A stretch of DNA of 64,000 bases. Source: Trichococcus pasteurii. Lineage in GTDB: Bacteria; Bacillota; Bacilli; Lactobacillales; Aerococcaceae. The notes below the pieces were generated by a model. It searched no databases and was not told the origin of the DNA. It saw only the letters and a program-made list of their open reading frames with translations. The translations under genes were made by a program, and so were the position numbers. The stretch spans positions 349,194 to 413,193 of the forward strand of contig NZ_FONM01000002.1 in NCBI RefSeq assembly GCF_900112935.1, written 5' to 3'. Below are positions 57,272-64,000 of this stretch, piece by piece (position 1 is the stretch's first letter; each line of letters starts with the position of its first letter).

Positions 57272-58528
57272 TTATTCCGTAAACCCAGATTCCAACAAAT
57301 TCCGCCGGATCATATCAAATCCCTGCATGACTGACTGTTCCCTGTTTCCGAGGCGATCGCGGGAAAATCGGAAGCCTTGGACTGCAGTCGGCCCATTTTT
57401 TTGGCTTAAGGCAATCCATACCGTTCCGGCTGGCTTGTCTTCCAATCGATCAGGCCCGGCAACGCCCGTGAAAGAAATGGCCAACTGCGTGTCAAACAGT
57501 TCGCGCGCACGTTCCGCCATCGCAACCGCGCACTCCGGACTGACCATTCCGTATGTCTCCAGGATGTGCGCCGGAACGCCAAGAGCCCGTTGTTTAGCGC
57601 CTTCTTGGTAAGATACGATGCCTCCCGCGAAGACCTCGCTTATGCCTGGAACCTTGACAAGCTCCGCTTGAAAAAGCCCTCCGGTTAAACTTTCGGCTGC
57701 GCTGATCGATTTTTTTTCCTCCAGCAATTTCTTTCCTACCACTTCGGATAGGCTGGATTCATCTCCGTCGCCATAATGATATTCCCCGACAATCGCCAAT
57801 ATTTCCGCTTTTTTTTCATCCAACAACTTTTCGCAGATTGCCTCTGTTGCAGCGTTTGCGGTTAGCCTCAAAGTCACTTCGTATTTCCCGGCATATGGGG
57901 CTATCGTCGGATTGGTCTGATTGCGGATCATTTCATCCAACATCGTTGTCAAGGCGGATTCCCCGATTCCAAAAAAACGGAGCGTCTTCGATGAGATGAC
58001 TTGCTGATCTTCATATTTGCCGGAAAGGAACGGCTTCACAAATTGCCGGAACATCTGCTCAAGTTCTCTTGGCGGGCCCGGCAGCAGCAGATAGCCTTTC
58101 CCGTCTTTTTCGGTATAGGTGCCGAGCGCTTGTCCGATCGGGTTCGGGAAGACAATACCGCTCCTGAACACTAAAGCTTGAAGCTCATTGTTTTTCGTCA
58201 TGTTCCTTCCTGAACGTTCAAACCATTGCCGGATATGCGTCAATCCAGCTTCATCCATTACAAGCTCTTCCCCCAGGTGATCCGCCACAGTCTGTTTGGT
58301 CAAGTCGTCCTGGGTGGGACCGAGCCCTCCTGTAAAAATCAGCAAGTCGCTCCGTGATTCAGCTATTTTGATCACTTCTTTAATTTTTCCCGGATTATCG
58401 CCGACAACCGTCTGAAAATAGGAGTCTATGCCCAAACCGGTCAGTTCCTTGGCGATGAATGCCGCATCCGAATTCACTATTTGCCCCATCAACAATTCCG
58501 TTCCGACTGAAATGATTTCTGCATTCAT
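57272..58528 (-). CDS. cinA: CinA family protein (competence/damage inducible)
   Basis: Two domains: an N-terminal molybdopterin-binding-like domain (residues about 1-170, ISVGTELLMGQIVNSDA, FTGGLGPTQDDLTK) and a C-terminal nicotinamide-nucleotide amidase domain (about 250-418, SAAESLTGGL, GIVSYQEGAK, ISFTGVAGP). It recycles nucleotides (NMN deamidation) in characterised members. 418 residues from the ATG at 58526-58528 with GAGGGA 6 nt upstream. cinA-recA adjacency is common in Firmicutes. Confidence 0.95.
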   Translation of the reverse strand: MNAEIISVGTELLMGQIVNSDAAFIAKELTGLGIDSYFQTVVGDNPGKIKEVIKIAESRSDLLIFTGGLGPTQDDLTKQTVADHLGEELVMDEAGLTHIRQWFERSGRNMTKNNELQALVFRSGIVFPNPIGQALGTYTEKDGKGYLLLPGPPRELEQMFRQFVKPFLSGKYEDQQVISSKTLRFFGIGESALTTMLDEMIRNQTNPTIAPYAGKYEVTLRLTANAATEAICEKLLDEKKAEILAIVGEYHYGDGDESSLSEVVGKKLLEEKKSISAAESLTGGLFQAELVKVPGISEVFAGGIVSYQEGAKQRALGVPAHILETYGMVSPECAVAMAERARELFDTQLAISFTGVAGPDRLEDKPAGTVWIALSQKNGPTAVQGFRFSRDRLGNREQSVMQGFDMIRRNLLESGFTE

Positions 58529-58594
58529 ATTTGATCCCTCACATCCATAGTATTCGCTCAAATAAAACAAAAAATTCAATTGCGTAAAAAAGAT

Positions 58595-58669
58595 AAAGAA
58601 AAAGAAGGGCACAAAAGAATCGCGTTTCCTTTTGTTCGGATTGCAACCTGATGCAACCCAGCCCTTCTT
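58595..58669 (-). terminator. Branched terminator after pgsA
   Basis: The outer stem AAGAAGGGC/GCCCTTCTT encloses two inner hairpins, TTGCA/TGCAA and ACAAAAG/CTTTTGT, giving a three-way-junction shape. The minus strand continues T-rich (TTTC, TTTATC). It is a terminator, unusual in its shape. Confidence 0.65.
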
Positions 58670-58680
58670 ATTTATAAAAA

Positions 58681-59259
58681 CTACATGGATCCGACAAAAA
58701 CATGCTTATTCTTGACGAAATAATCCACCCCTGAATAGATGGTGAAAACTAAGCAAAGATACAACATGATATCCGCAACCGGGATGCCGGTTGCCTGAAA
58801 AGGAAAATTGTCCAAGAACAATAAAATGATGGCTACCATTTGCGTCGCCGTTTTGATTTTCCCCGGCCATGCCGCTGCCATGACTTCGCCTTCCTTCACA
58901 AGCAAGAGGCGCAAGCCTGTAACCGCCAATTCCCGACTGATGATGATGCTGACGACCCATGAAGGAGCCAGTCCTTGGCCGACAAGCACGATCAAGGCAG
59001 TGGCGACAAGCATCTTGTCCGCCAACGGATCAGCAAATTTCCCGAAGTTGGTGACCAAGCCATCCCTTCTGGCGATATAACCATCCAACCAATCCGTAAA
59101 ACTGGCTATGGCAAAGATGACGGCTCCAACCAATTGATTTACGGCAATCTGTGATTGGGCAACCGCAAGCGTACCCCAATCGAAAGGAAACAAGGTGATG
59201 ATCATGAACAACGGAATCATCAAAATCCGCAACACTGTCAATTTATTAGGTAAATTCAA
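58681..59259 (-). CDS. pgsA: CDP-diacylglycerol-glycerol-3-phosphate 3-phosphatidyltransferase
   Basis: Makes phosphatidylglycerophosphate, precursor of phosphatidylglycerol. The CDP-alcohol phosphotransferase signature D-x2-D-G-x2-A-R-x8-G-x3-D-x3-D is visible in DWLDGYIARRDGLVTNFGKF and the following DPLADK. Five to six membrane helices. The TTG at 59257-59259 has GGAG 9 nt upstream and gives the family start NLPNK. The TTG three codons earlier sits inside the ribosome site. 192 residues. Confidence 0.95.
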   Translation of the reverse strand: MNLPNKLTVLRILMIPLFMIITLFPFDWGTLAVAQSQIAVNQLVGAVIFAIASFTDWLDGYIARRDGLVTNFGKFADPLADKMLVATALIVLVGQGLAPSWVVSIIISRELAVTGLRLLLVKEGEVMAAAWPGKIKTATQMVAIILLFLDNFPFQATGIPVADIMLYLCLVFTIYSGVDYFVKNKHVFVGSM

Positions 59260-59288
59260 CTTCTGCAACTCCTTTAATGTACCCTGAA

Positions 59289-60164
59289 TTATTCCACACC
59301 TTTGACGGTAAAGGATAAGGTTTGGGTCTGAATCTCTTGATAATCGGCTGGCATTGCGACAACTGCGCCATCCAGTTCGATGATCGTTGCCGGCATCACG
59401 CCGACTATCACTTCTATCTCGCTTGTGTTCAATGGCAGAGCGACAGTCAGCGGATTGGCACTGCTTATGGTCCCTGAAGGCTCTTGCACAATCCCGTTTA
59501 CGCTTACGCTGATCCAGGAACTGCCTCCTGCCACCGCGGAGATTTTCAACTCTGATGGCAACGACAAACTGGTGACGTCATATTCCGCATACCCATCGGC
59601 GGACGAGACCAGGGTCACCTGCGCTGTTTGTTCTGCGACAACGGCACTTTCTGTCTGCTCTGTGCCGCTTGAAACCGTTTCTTGCGATACCACAGTTGTC
59701 TGGCTGATGTTGGAAGCCACTTCGATCTGAACCTGGTCATTATCATCATTCAAAGTAGCCTTCCAGACCACAAGAACGATGGCGACTACCGCCACAGCCA
59801 ACAAAAAAGTCGGCAACTGGCTCTGGACGGAGCCTCCATAATTAAAATTCGTCTTTTTTGAGGCTCGTTTAGTCTCGGAGCGACTGGGAGAAAATGAGCC
59901 GGAATCCTCCACTTGGCTGCTCCCATGTATTTCCGGAATCACACTTGCATGGTCCCCCAATAAGCGGTCGCCATCCAAGCCCACAGTATCTGCATATTGC
60001 TTGATGAAGGCGCGCACATAGAAATTGCCCGGCATAATCTCATAATCGCCTTCTTCTATCGCAATCAAATACCGCTTCTGTATTTTAGTCATTTGCTGTA
60101 GATCATCCAATGTGTACCCCTTGGAAAGTCTAGCATTTTTTAGGATTTCCCCAATTTGAACCAT
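59289..60164 (-). CDS. rodZ: RodZ-like helix-turn-helix membrane protein
   Basis: A cytoplasmic HTH domain (residues about 1-70, IGEILKNARLSKGYTLDDL and IEEGDYEIMPGNFYVRAFI) precedes one membrane helix (about 118-136) and an outside DUF4115-type domain (about 190-285). This is the RodZ/YmfM layout linking MreB to the cell wall in rod morphogenesis; some cocci keep it. The ATG at 60162-60164 has AGGTG 6 nt upstream. It precedes pgsA by about 29 nt, as in Bacillus. Confidence 0.92.
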   Translation of the reverse strand: MVQIGEILKNARLSKGYTLDDLQQMTKIQKRYLIAIEEGDYEIMPGNFYVRAFIKQYADTVGLDGDRLLGDHASVIPEIHGSSQVEDSGSFSPSRSETKRASKKTNFNYGGSVQSQLPTFLLAVAVVAIVLVVWKATLNDDNDQVQIEVASNISQTTVVSQETVSSGTEQTESAVVAEQTAQVTLVSSADGYAEYDVTSLSLPSELKISAVAGGSSWISVSVNGIVQEPSGTISSANPLTVALPLNTSEIEVIVGVMPATIIELDGAVVAMPADYQEIQTQTLSFTVKGVE

Positions 60165-60250
60165 TTCTTCACCTGCCTTCACTTGCAAATCCCGAAGTTA
60201 CCATGGATATTATACCATAAAATCCCTCCACCAGGAGTTCCAATCCTGTT

Positions 60251-60976
60251 TTACCTGAGCCATCCACCGGATACATAAATGGCCTGTCCGGTCATGTAGC
60301 GACTGTCTTCCTTCAGCAGTTGGGATACCCAGAAACTGATTTCATCCGGTCTTCCCATTCTCCCCAGAGGGATTTCCTCAAGAAGAGCCTCTTTTTCAGC
60401 GTTTTCCAGATGAGCGTTCATTTGCGTATCGATCGCTCCCGGGCAGATGGCATTGACTGTTACTCCCATTGAGGCGACTTCCTTGCTGTAGGCTTTGACG
60501 AAGGCGATCTGCGCCCCTTTGACGGTACTGTACAGCACTTCGAGCCCGCTGCCGACTTCTCCGTAGATGGAGCTGATGAAGACGATGCGGCCGTTGCGGG
60601 AGCGGGCGATTTTCCCCTGCAGCGCTTGGATGATCAGGATAGGCATTTTGACGTGCATTTCCCACAAGACATCCATCTGCAGGGACGTCATATCCTGAAG
60701 CAAACCATATTCGGTCCGGCCGTGCGCAAAGACGATCGCTTGGAGCGAAAATATTTGGTCAGCAAGCGTTGATACGCCAGCTTCATCGCTCAGATCCAGG
60801 CAGATTGGATAAAATTCCTGTTCGGGATAAGCCGATTGCAGTTCCGACAGCAACAGATTGATCTTTTCTCGATTGGAATGATAATGCAGGTACAAAGACC
60901 AGCCTGAACCTGCGAGGTCCCTTGCGATGGAGGTTCCGATGTCACCGGAGGCTCCCGTCACCAAAGCAGCTTTCAT
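60251..60976 (-). CDS. ymfI: Short-chain dehydrogenase/reductase (YmfI-like)
   Basis: Rossmann-fold oxidoreductase of 241 residues: TGASGDIG (NAD(P) binding), the Ser of ISSIYGEVGSG and the YSTVK catalytic motif, ICPGAIDT, YVSGGW end. The substrate is unknown; the conserved place after ymfH is the basis of the name. Its ATG overlaps the ymfH stop (ATGA). Confidence 0.9.
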   Translation of the reverse strand: MKAALVTGASGDIGTSIARDLAGSGWSLYLHYHSNREKINLLLSELQSAYPEQEFYPICLDLSDEAGVSTLADQIFSLQAIVFAHGRTEYGLLQDMTSLQMDVLWEMHVKMPILIIQALQGKIARSRNGRIVFISSIYGEVGSGLEVLYSTVKGAQIAFVKAYSKEVASMGVTVNAICPGAIDTQMNAHLENAEKEALLEEIPLGRMGRPDEISFWVSQLLKEDSRYMTGQAIYVSGGWLR

Positions 60977-62274
60977 TGCTGCATTGCTCCCTTCTGGACG
61001 ATCACGTAAGTGCTCATGCTTTGTTCTTTGAGATACCCCTGGGCGAATCTGCGGATGTCCTCCAGACTGGTCTCTTCGATCAGCGGAACAACTTCAAAAA
61101 GTTCGGCTCCAGAAAACAGCAATGTGCTGTAATGATTTGCGATGTATTCCAAAGAGTTGAAAGCCTGCAGTTGTTCTCCGATCATACTCTTCTTCAGCAA
61201 ATCAAACTTCTCATTCGTCAGATTAGCATCCGTTTCCCAATCCAAAAGAATCCGCTTCAGCTTTTCTTCCAGCAGTTTCGGTTCTTCCGTGTCGGATTCG
61301 ACCGCCATAAAGTGGAAGGAACGATCCAAATTGAAGGAGTAGCCAAAGCTGTCATCGATCAAACCGTTGTCGTAGAGCTCAATGAAATGCGTGGAGCTCC
61401 GGCCGAAAAGCAATTCCAGCAACAGCGATCCGTAGATTTTGTATTTTTCGGCTTGGTTTCCGGTCACATCTGTATCCAAACCTTTCACTCCCAACATCAC
61501 TTTCGGGCGCTGCACATCCATTTCGATTTCTTTGTATGGAATGATGTCCTGGATCGAGGCTGGCGGCAAAGTGCGCCGGATCGGTTTGGCGGGAAGAAAT
61601 GTCTTGCCCGCTTGGTTTTGCTTGATGGTTTCCATCATTTCTTCGGGAACGAAATTACCGATCATCAAAATATTCATATTGGACGGATGGTAGAACGTGT
61701 CATAACAGATTTGGAGCAATTCCGGCGAGATTGCTTGGATGCTGTCGACCGTTCCGGCTATATCTACGGAAAGGGGATGTTCGGGATAGAGGTTACGGAG
61801 CAGACCGTAAAAAAGTTGCCATCCCGGATTATCTTCATACATGCGGATTTCTTGGGCAATGATCCCTTTTTCCTTTTCAGTGCCTTCTGCCGTGAAATGC
61901 GGGTCTTGCACGAAATCAAGCAGGCTGTTCGTATTTTCCGCGATATTATCCGTAGCTGAAAAAAGATAGCTTGTCCGCGTGAAGGAAGTGAATGCATTCG
62001 CTGAAGCGCCATACTTCGCGAAGTCTTCAAAAGCATCATGGTCTTCGCCTTCGAACAGTTTATGTTCAAGGAAATGTGCGATGCCGTCCGGAATTTTGAT
62101 TTCCTTGTCTCCGTTTATCGGCACAAACTGGTTATCGATCGATCCGAAATCGGTGGTGAAGATGCCGTAAGTTTTTGAATACTTATCCTTCGGGATCAGA
62201 ACCACCCGCAATCCATTTTCCAAAACTTCCGTATAGACGGTTTCATTAAGAGCCTCATAGTGTACTTTATTCAT
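60973..62274 (-). CDS. ymfH: M16 family zinc peptidase (YmfH-like), active type
   Basis: Insulinase/processing-protease fold of 433 residues. The inverted zinc motif HFLEHKLFE is present near residues 67-75, with a further Glu in the IIAQEIRMYEDNPGW segment (about 150), so it should be catalytically competent. The C-terminal half is the structural domain. It overlaps the partner gene ymfF (ATGAATAA) and is followed by ymfI. Confidence 0.93.
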   Translation of the reverse strand: MNKVHYEALNETVYTEVLENGLRVVLIPKDKYSKTYGIFTTDFGSIDNQFVPINGDKEIKIPDGIAHFLEHKLFEGEDHDAFEDFAKYGASANAFTSFTRTSYLFSATDNIAENTNSLLDFVQDPHFTAEGTEKEKGIIAQEIRMYEDNPGWQLFYGLLRNLYPEHPLSVDIAGTVDSIQAISPELLQICYDTFYHPSNMNILMIGNFVPEEMMETIKQNQAGKTFLPAKPIRRTLPPASIQDIIPYKEIEMDVQRPKVMLGVKGLDTDVTGNQAEKYKIYGSLLLELLFGRSSTHFIELYDNGLIDDSFGYSFNLDRSFHFMAVESDTEEPKLLEEKLKRILLDWETDANLTNEKFDLLKKSMIGEQLQAFNSLEYIANHYSTLLFSGAELFEVVPLIEETSLEDIRRFAQGYLKEQSMSTYVIVQKGAMQQ

Positions 62275-63535
62275 CTGTAGCCTCGCCTTTCAAGAAAAAT
62301 ATCGCTTGCAAAGTCATTTTATCCGCAACAGCAACGATCTGTTCCTTCGCCACCGCATTCAAGCCGGCGATCCATTGCTCCTGCGAAAGAGGTTTTTCTA
62401 TGATGAGGATATCCTGGTACTGTTTCGCCAAGCTTCTGCCCTGATAATCATCATTTTGTTTGTAATGGTTGATCAGCATACTTTTCGTTTGAGCGATCAA
62501 CGCATCCGAGAAATCTCCCGCCTGCATGTCCTTCAGTTGTGCCAGAACAATTTTCTCGACCTGCTCCCGTTTATCGAACTCGATGCCGGTGCCGACAGTC
62601 ATGACCCCGCGCAGAAAATCCAATCCGCTTGAGGCTGTGTAAGCCAGACTCTCTTTTTCACGGACATTCTGGAACAGTTTTGAATGCGGGAATCCCCCAA
62701 ACAAGCCATCAAAGACCAATCCGGCAAAATAATGATCATTCATGTAATAAACGGGTGAAGAGAAGCCGAAAAACAGCTTGCCTTGATTGATGTCCTGGGA
62801 TTCACTCGAAGCAACGGGTTCCGTGTTCTTTTCGCGGAAATAGAATACCTCTTTTTCGATCTCTTTTCTGTCAGAAAGCTTCTGGCCAGCCAGTATTTTC
62901 AATATCCGTTCCGGCTCTACATCGCCCGAAACAAGAATATCCAGTTGATTCGATCCGATCATCTCTTCGTAGCATTCAAACAGGCTGCCCGCAGTGATAT
63001 CCTCAAGGAACCCGGCATCACCGATGCCTTGATACGCTTGATCCGTCCCCTCGAACAGCACTTGGTTCAAGCGCATACGCGCATAAGCTGATTTGTCTTC
63101 GATCAGAGACTCGAAATAATTATTCAGATTTTCCTTTTCCCTCAGAAAAGTCTTCTCATGGAACTTGCCGTCCTGGGCGTTGGGCCTGAAGATGATTTCT
63201 TCCAAAAAAGCGAACGCCTCTTCCAAAAGTGTATCGTCGCCACCGATGAATTTATCATTGACGACGGACAGGCTCATCGTCACCACGTGCTGTTTTCCGA
63301 AGCGTTGGGATTGCGTATGCAGCGTCGCACCGTAAAGGCTGGCCATTTTCAAATCCATCTCGTTTTGGCTAGGGTACAGCTTGCTGTTCGTTTCCAGCAT
63401 GTTCTTCACTAAAGAACGTTCCGTTGCAGTTTTGCCGCCGAAACTCGTCCTGAACTTGTACTGGATCAATACGGTTTTGTATTTGTCGGAAGGCTCGATA
63501 TAGGCCGTAACGCCTTGCTTTAATTTATATTCCAT
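62267..63535 (-). CDS. ymfF: M16 family protein without the zinc motif (YmfF-like)
   Basis: A second M16-fold protein of 422 residues, but the HxxEH motif is absent at the expected place (LVKNMLETNSK). It is probably the non-catalytic partner of YmfH in a two-gene peptidase system. The C-terminal LFQNVREKESLAYTASSGLDF with its RxxxSLxY motif is typical of the substrate-binding half. The ATG at 63533-63535 has AGGA 9 nt upstream. It heads the operon and has its own strong promoter. Confidence 0.91.
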   Translation of the reverse strand: MEYKLKQGVTAYIEPSDKYKTVLIQYKFRTSFGGKTATERSLVKNMLETNSKLYPSQNEMDLKMASLYGATLHTQSQRFGKQHVVTMSLSVVNDKFIGGDDTLLEEAFAFLEEIIFRPNAQDGKFHEKTFLREKENLNNYFESLIEDKSAYARMRLNQVLFEGTDQAYQGIGDAGFLEDITAGSLFECYEEMIGSNQLDILVSGDVEPERILKILAGQKLSDRKEIEKEVFYFREKNTEPVASSESQDINQGKLFFGFSSPVYYMNDHYFAGLVFDGLFGGFPHSKLFQNVREKESLAYTASSGLDFLRGVMTVGTGIEFDKREQVEKIVLAQLKDMQAGDFSDALIAQTKSMLINHYKQNDDYQGRSLAKQYQDILIIEKPLSQEQWIAGLNAVAKEQIVAVADKMTLQAIFFLKGEATDE

Positions 63536-63578
63536 CCATTTCACGTCCTGTAAGCTATTTTATTTGTCGATAGGGAAA

Positions 63579-63607
63579 ACTATACTCTAATTCAGGCTTT
63601 TTTTCAA
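63579..63607 (-). promoter_or_regulatory. Promoter of the ymfF operon
   Basis: TTGAAA (63602-63607), 17-nt spacer, TATAGT (63579-63584) on the minus strand, about 45 nt before ymfF. The IS element end lies about 45 bp upstream of it. Confidence 0.82.
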
Positions 63608-63649
63608 TTAAGCCATTCTTGGACATTTCCCTTCCATGGCCAGTGCAAT

Positions 63650-64000
63650 CAAAACCACCCGTGTGAACGGGTGGTTTGCTCTACGGCTGAAAGCCTTTGT
63701 TACTAACCAACCCCTAAAGGGGCTCTGAATGGTTCGCCAATTGTACTACTGTCACGGGCTAGACCTAAAGGTCTGGCTCTTATTTTTTCTTTTTACTCTT
63801 ACGAACTTCTTCGCCTGTAAATGGATCCGTGTACTCTAATAGGCTTAATTGTTCTGCCACTATATCATCTTGAATTTGGTTGCGTATATATTCTTGAATG
63901 ACCTTCTTGTTTCTCCCCACCGTATCGACATAATATCCTGTGCACCAGAATTTGCGATTTCCATATCGATATTTTAGATTGGAGTGCCTATCAAATATCA
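63650..64000 (-). mobile_element. IS200/IS605-family element, one end, cut by the window edge
   Basis: The transposase frame at 63780-64000 and end hairpins show the element. A perfect 10-bp inverted repeat AAACCACCCG/CGGGTGGTTT (63652-63677, 6-nt loop) is the likely subterminal hairpin. Two more small hairpins with TAAA loops follow: CCCC/GGGG at 63711-63722 and AGACC/GGTCT at 63761-63774. The exact boundary is near 63650 but cannot be fixed without the empty site. The rest lies beyond the window. Confidence 0.85.
63780..64000 (-). CDS. tnpA: IS200/IS605-family transposase TnpA, C-terminal part
   Basis: Reading frame open from the window edge to TAA at 63780-63782, 73 codons. It reads as the end of a Y1 transposase: LKYRYGNRKFWCTGYYVDTV (positions 8-27 of the visible part), VIQEYIRNQ, which should hold the nucleophilic Tyr, and TDPFTGEEVRKSK at the C-terminus. 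The 5' part is outside the window. No TnpB is seen on the inside. Confidence 0.88.
   Translation of the reverse strand, partial: IFDRHSNLKYRYGNRKFWCTGYYVDTVGRNKKVIQEYIRNQIQDDIVAEQLSLLEYTDPFTGEEVRKSKKKK

Noticed and set aside
63651..63779. TnpB guide (omega) RNA at the IS end
   Set aside because: The hairpins fit an IS200/IS605 end, but no tnpB is visible, so a guide RNA cannot be claimed.

Overview
The window reads as an ordinary chromosomal segment of a low-to-moderate G+C Gram-positive (Firmicutes). Strong AGGAGG-type ribosome sites, LexA/SOS-type recA control, RicA/YmdB/RNase Y, TseB/YpmB, DnaD, RecU, and Bacillus-like gene order support this. Gene sizes, pfkA-pyk next to dnaE plus a DUF2929 gene, and the absence of sporulation genes inside blocks that carry them in Bacillus point to Lactobacillales. 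Carnobacteriaceae (for example Trichococcus or Carnobacterium) is my best guess; it is an inference, not read directly. About 57 genes fill almost all of the sequence and nearly all are on the minus strand. The plus-strand exceptions are recU-pbp1A, a ferredoxin gene and a 59-codon DUF2929 gene.

Layout in coordinate order. 1-3,000: clpX and tig. 3,000-6,400: recU and the class A penicillin-binding protein gene, convergent with the following block. 6,400-13,900: dinG, tseB, aspB, asnS, dnaD, nth (listed in transcription order). 14,000-26,400: a 158-residue unknown protein, then cca (fused to a thioesterase domain), dapB, ypiB, a TPR gene, hup, der, rpsA, cmk, a LysM gene, recQ and ypbB, with fer divergent from ypbB. 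26,700-27,650: FMN-riboswitch-controlled ribU. 27,700-37,300: a long run transcribed cvfB, fur, xerD, deoB, punA, ribT, scpA, scpB, rluB, resD, resE. 37,400-43,850: pyk, pfkA and dnaE. 44,200-47,600: queA, ruvB, ruvA, msrB. 47,600-63,600: a DUF937 gene and the DNA-repair/RNA-decay/envelope series transcribed ymfF, ymfH, ymfI, rodZ, pgsA, cinA, recA, rny, ymdB, ricA, mutS, mutL. 63,650-64,000: the end of an IS200/IS605-family element, cut by the window edge.

Functional themes are housekeeping: replication and repair (dnaE, dnaD, recA, recU, recQ, dinG, ruvAB, mutSL, nth, xerD), chromosome compaction (scpAB, hup), translation and tRNA/rRNA maturation (asnS, cca, queA, rluB, der, rpsA), RNA decay (rny, ricA, ymdB), glycolysis (pfkA, pyk), nucleoside salvage (punA, deoB), lysine/DAP synthesis (dapB) and envelope growth (pbp1A, tseB, rodZ, pgsA).

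I did not find a new defence system, CRISPR array, prophage or biosynthetic cluster. The observations most worth checking are: an in-frame fusion of a full-length CCA-adding enzyme to a fluoroacetyl-CoA-thioesterase-like domain; a perfect long-spaced inverted repeat over the cvfB promoter; a 5'-terminal hairpin predicted to start at the first base of the rny mRNA; an apparently structured leader upstream of rpsA; competing pairings in the dinG leader; and intra-operon terminators that leave no room for a new promoter.
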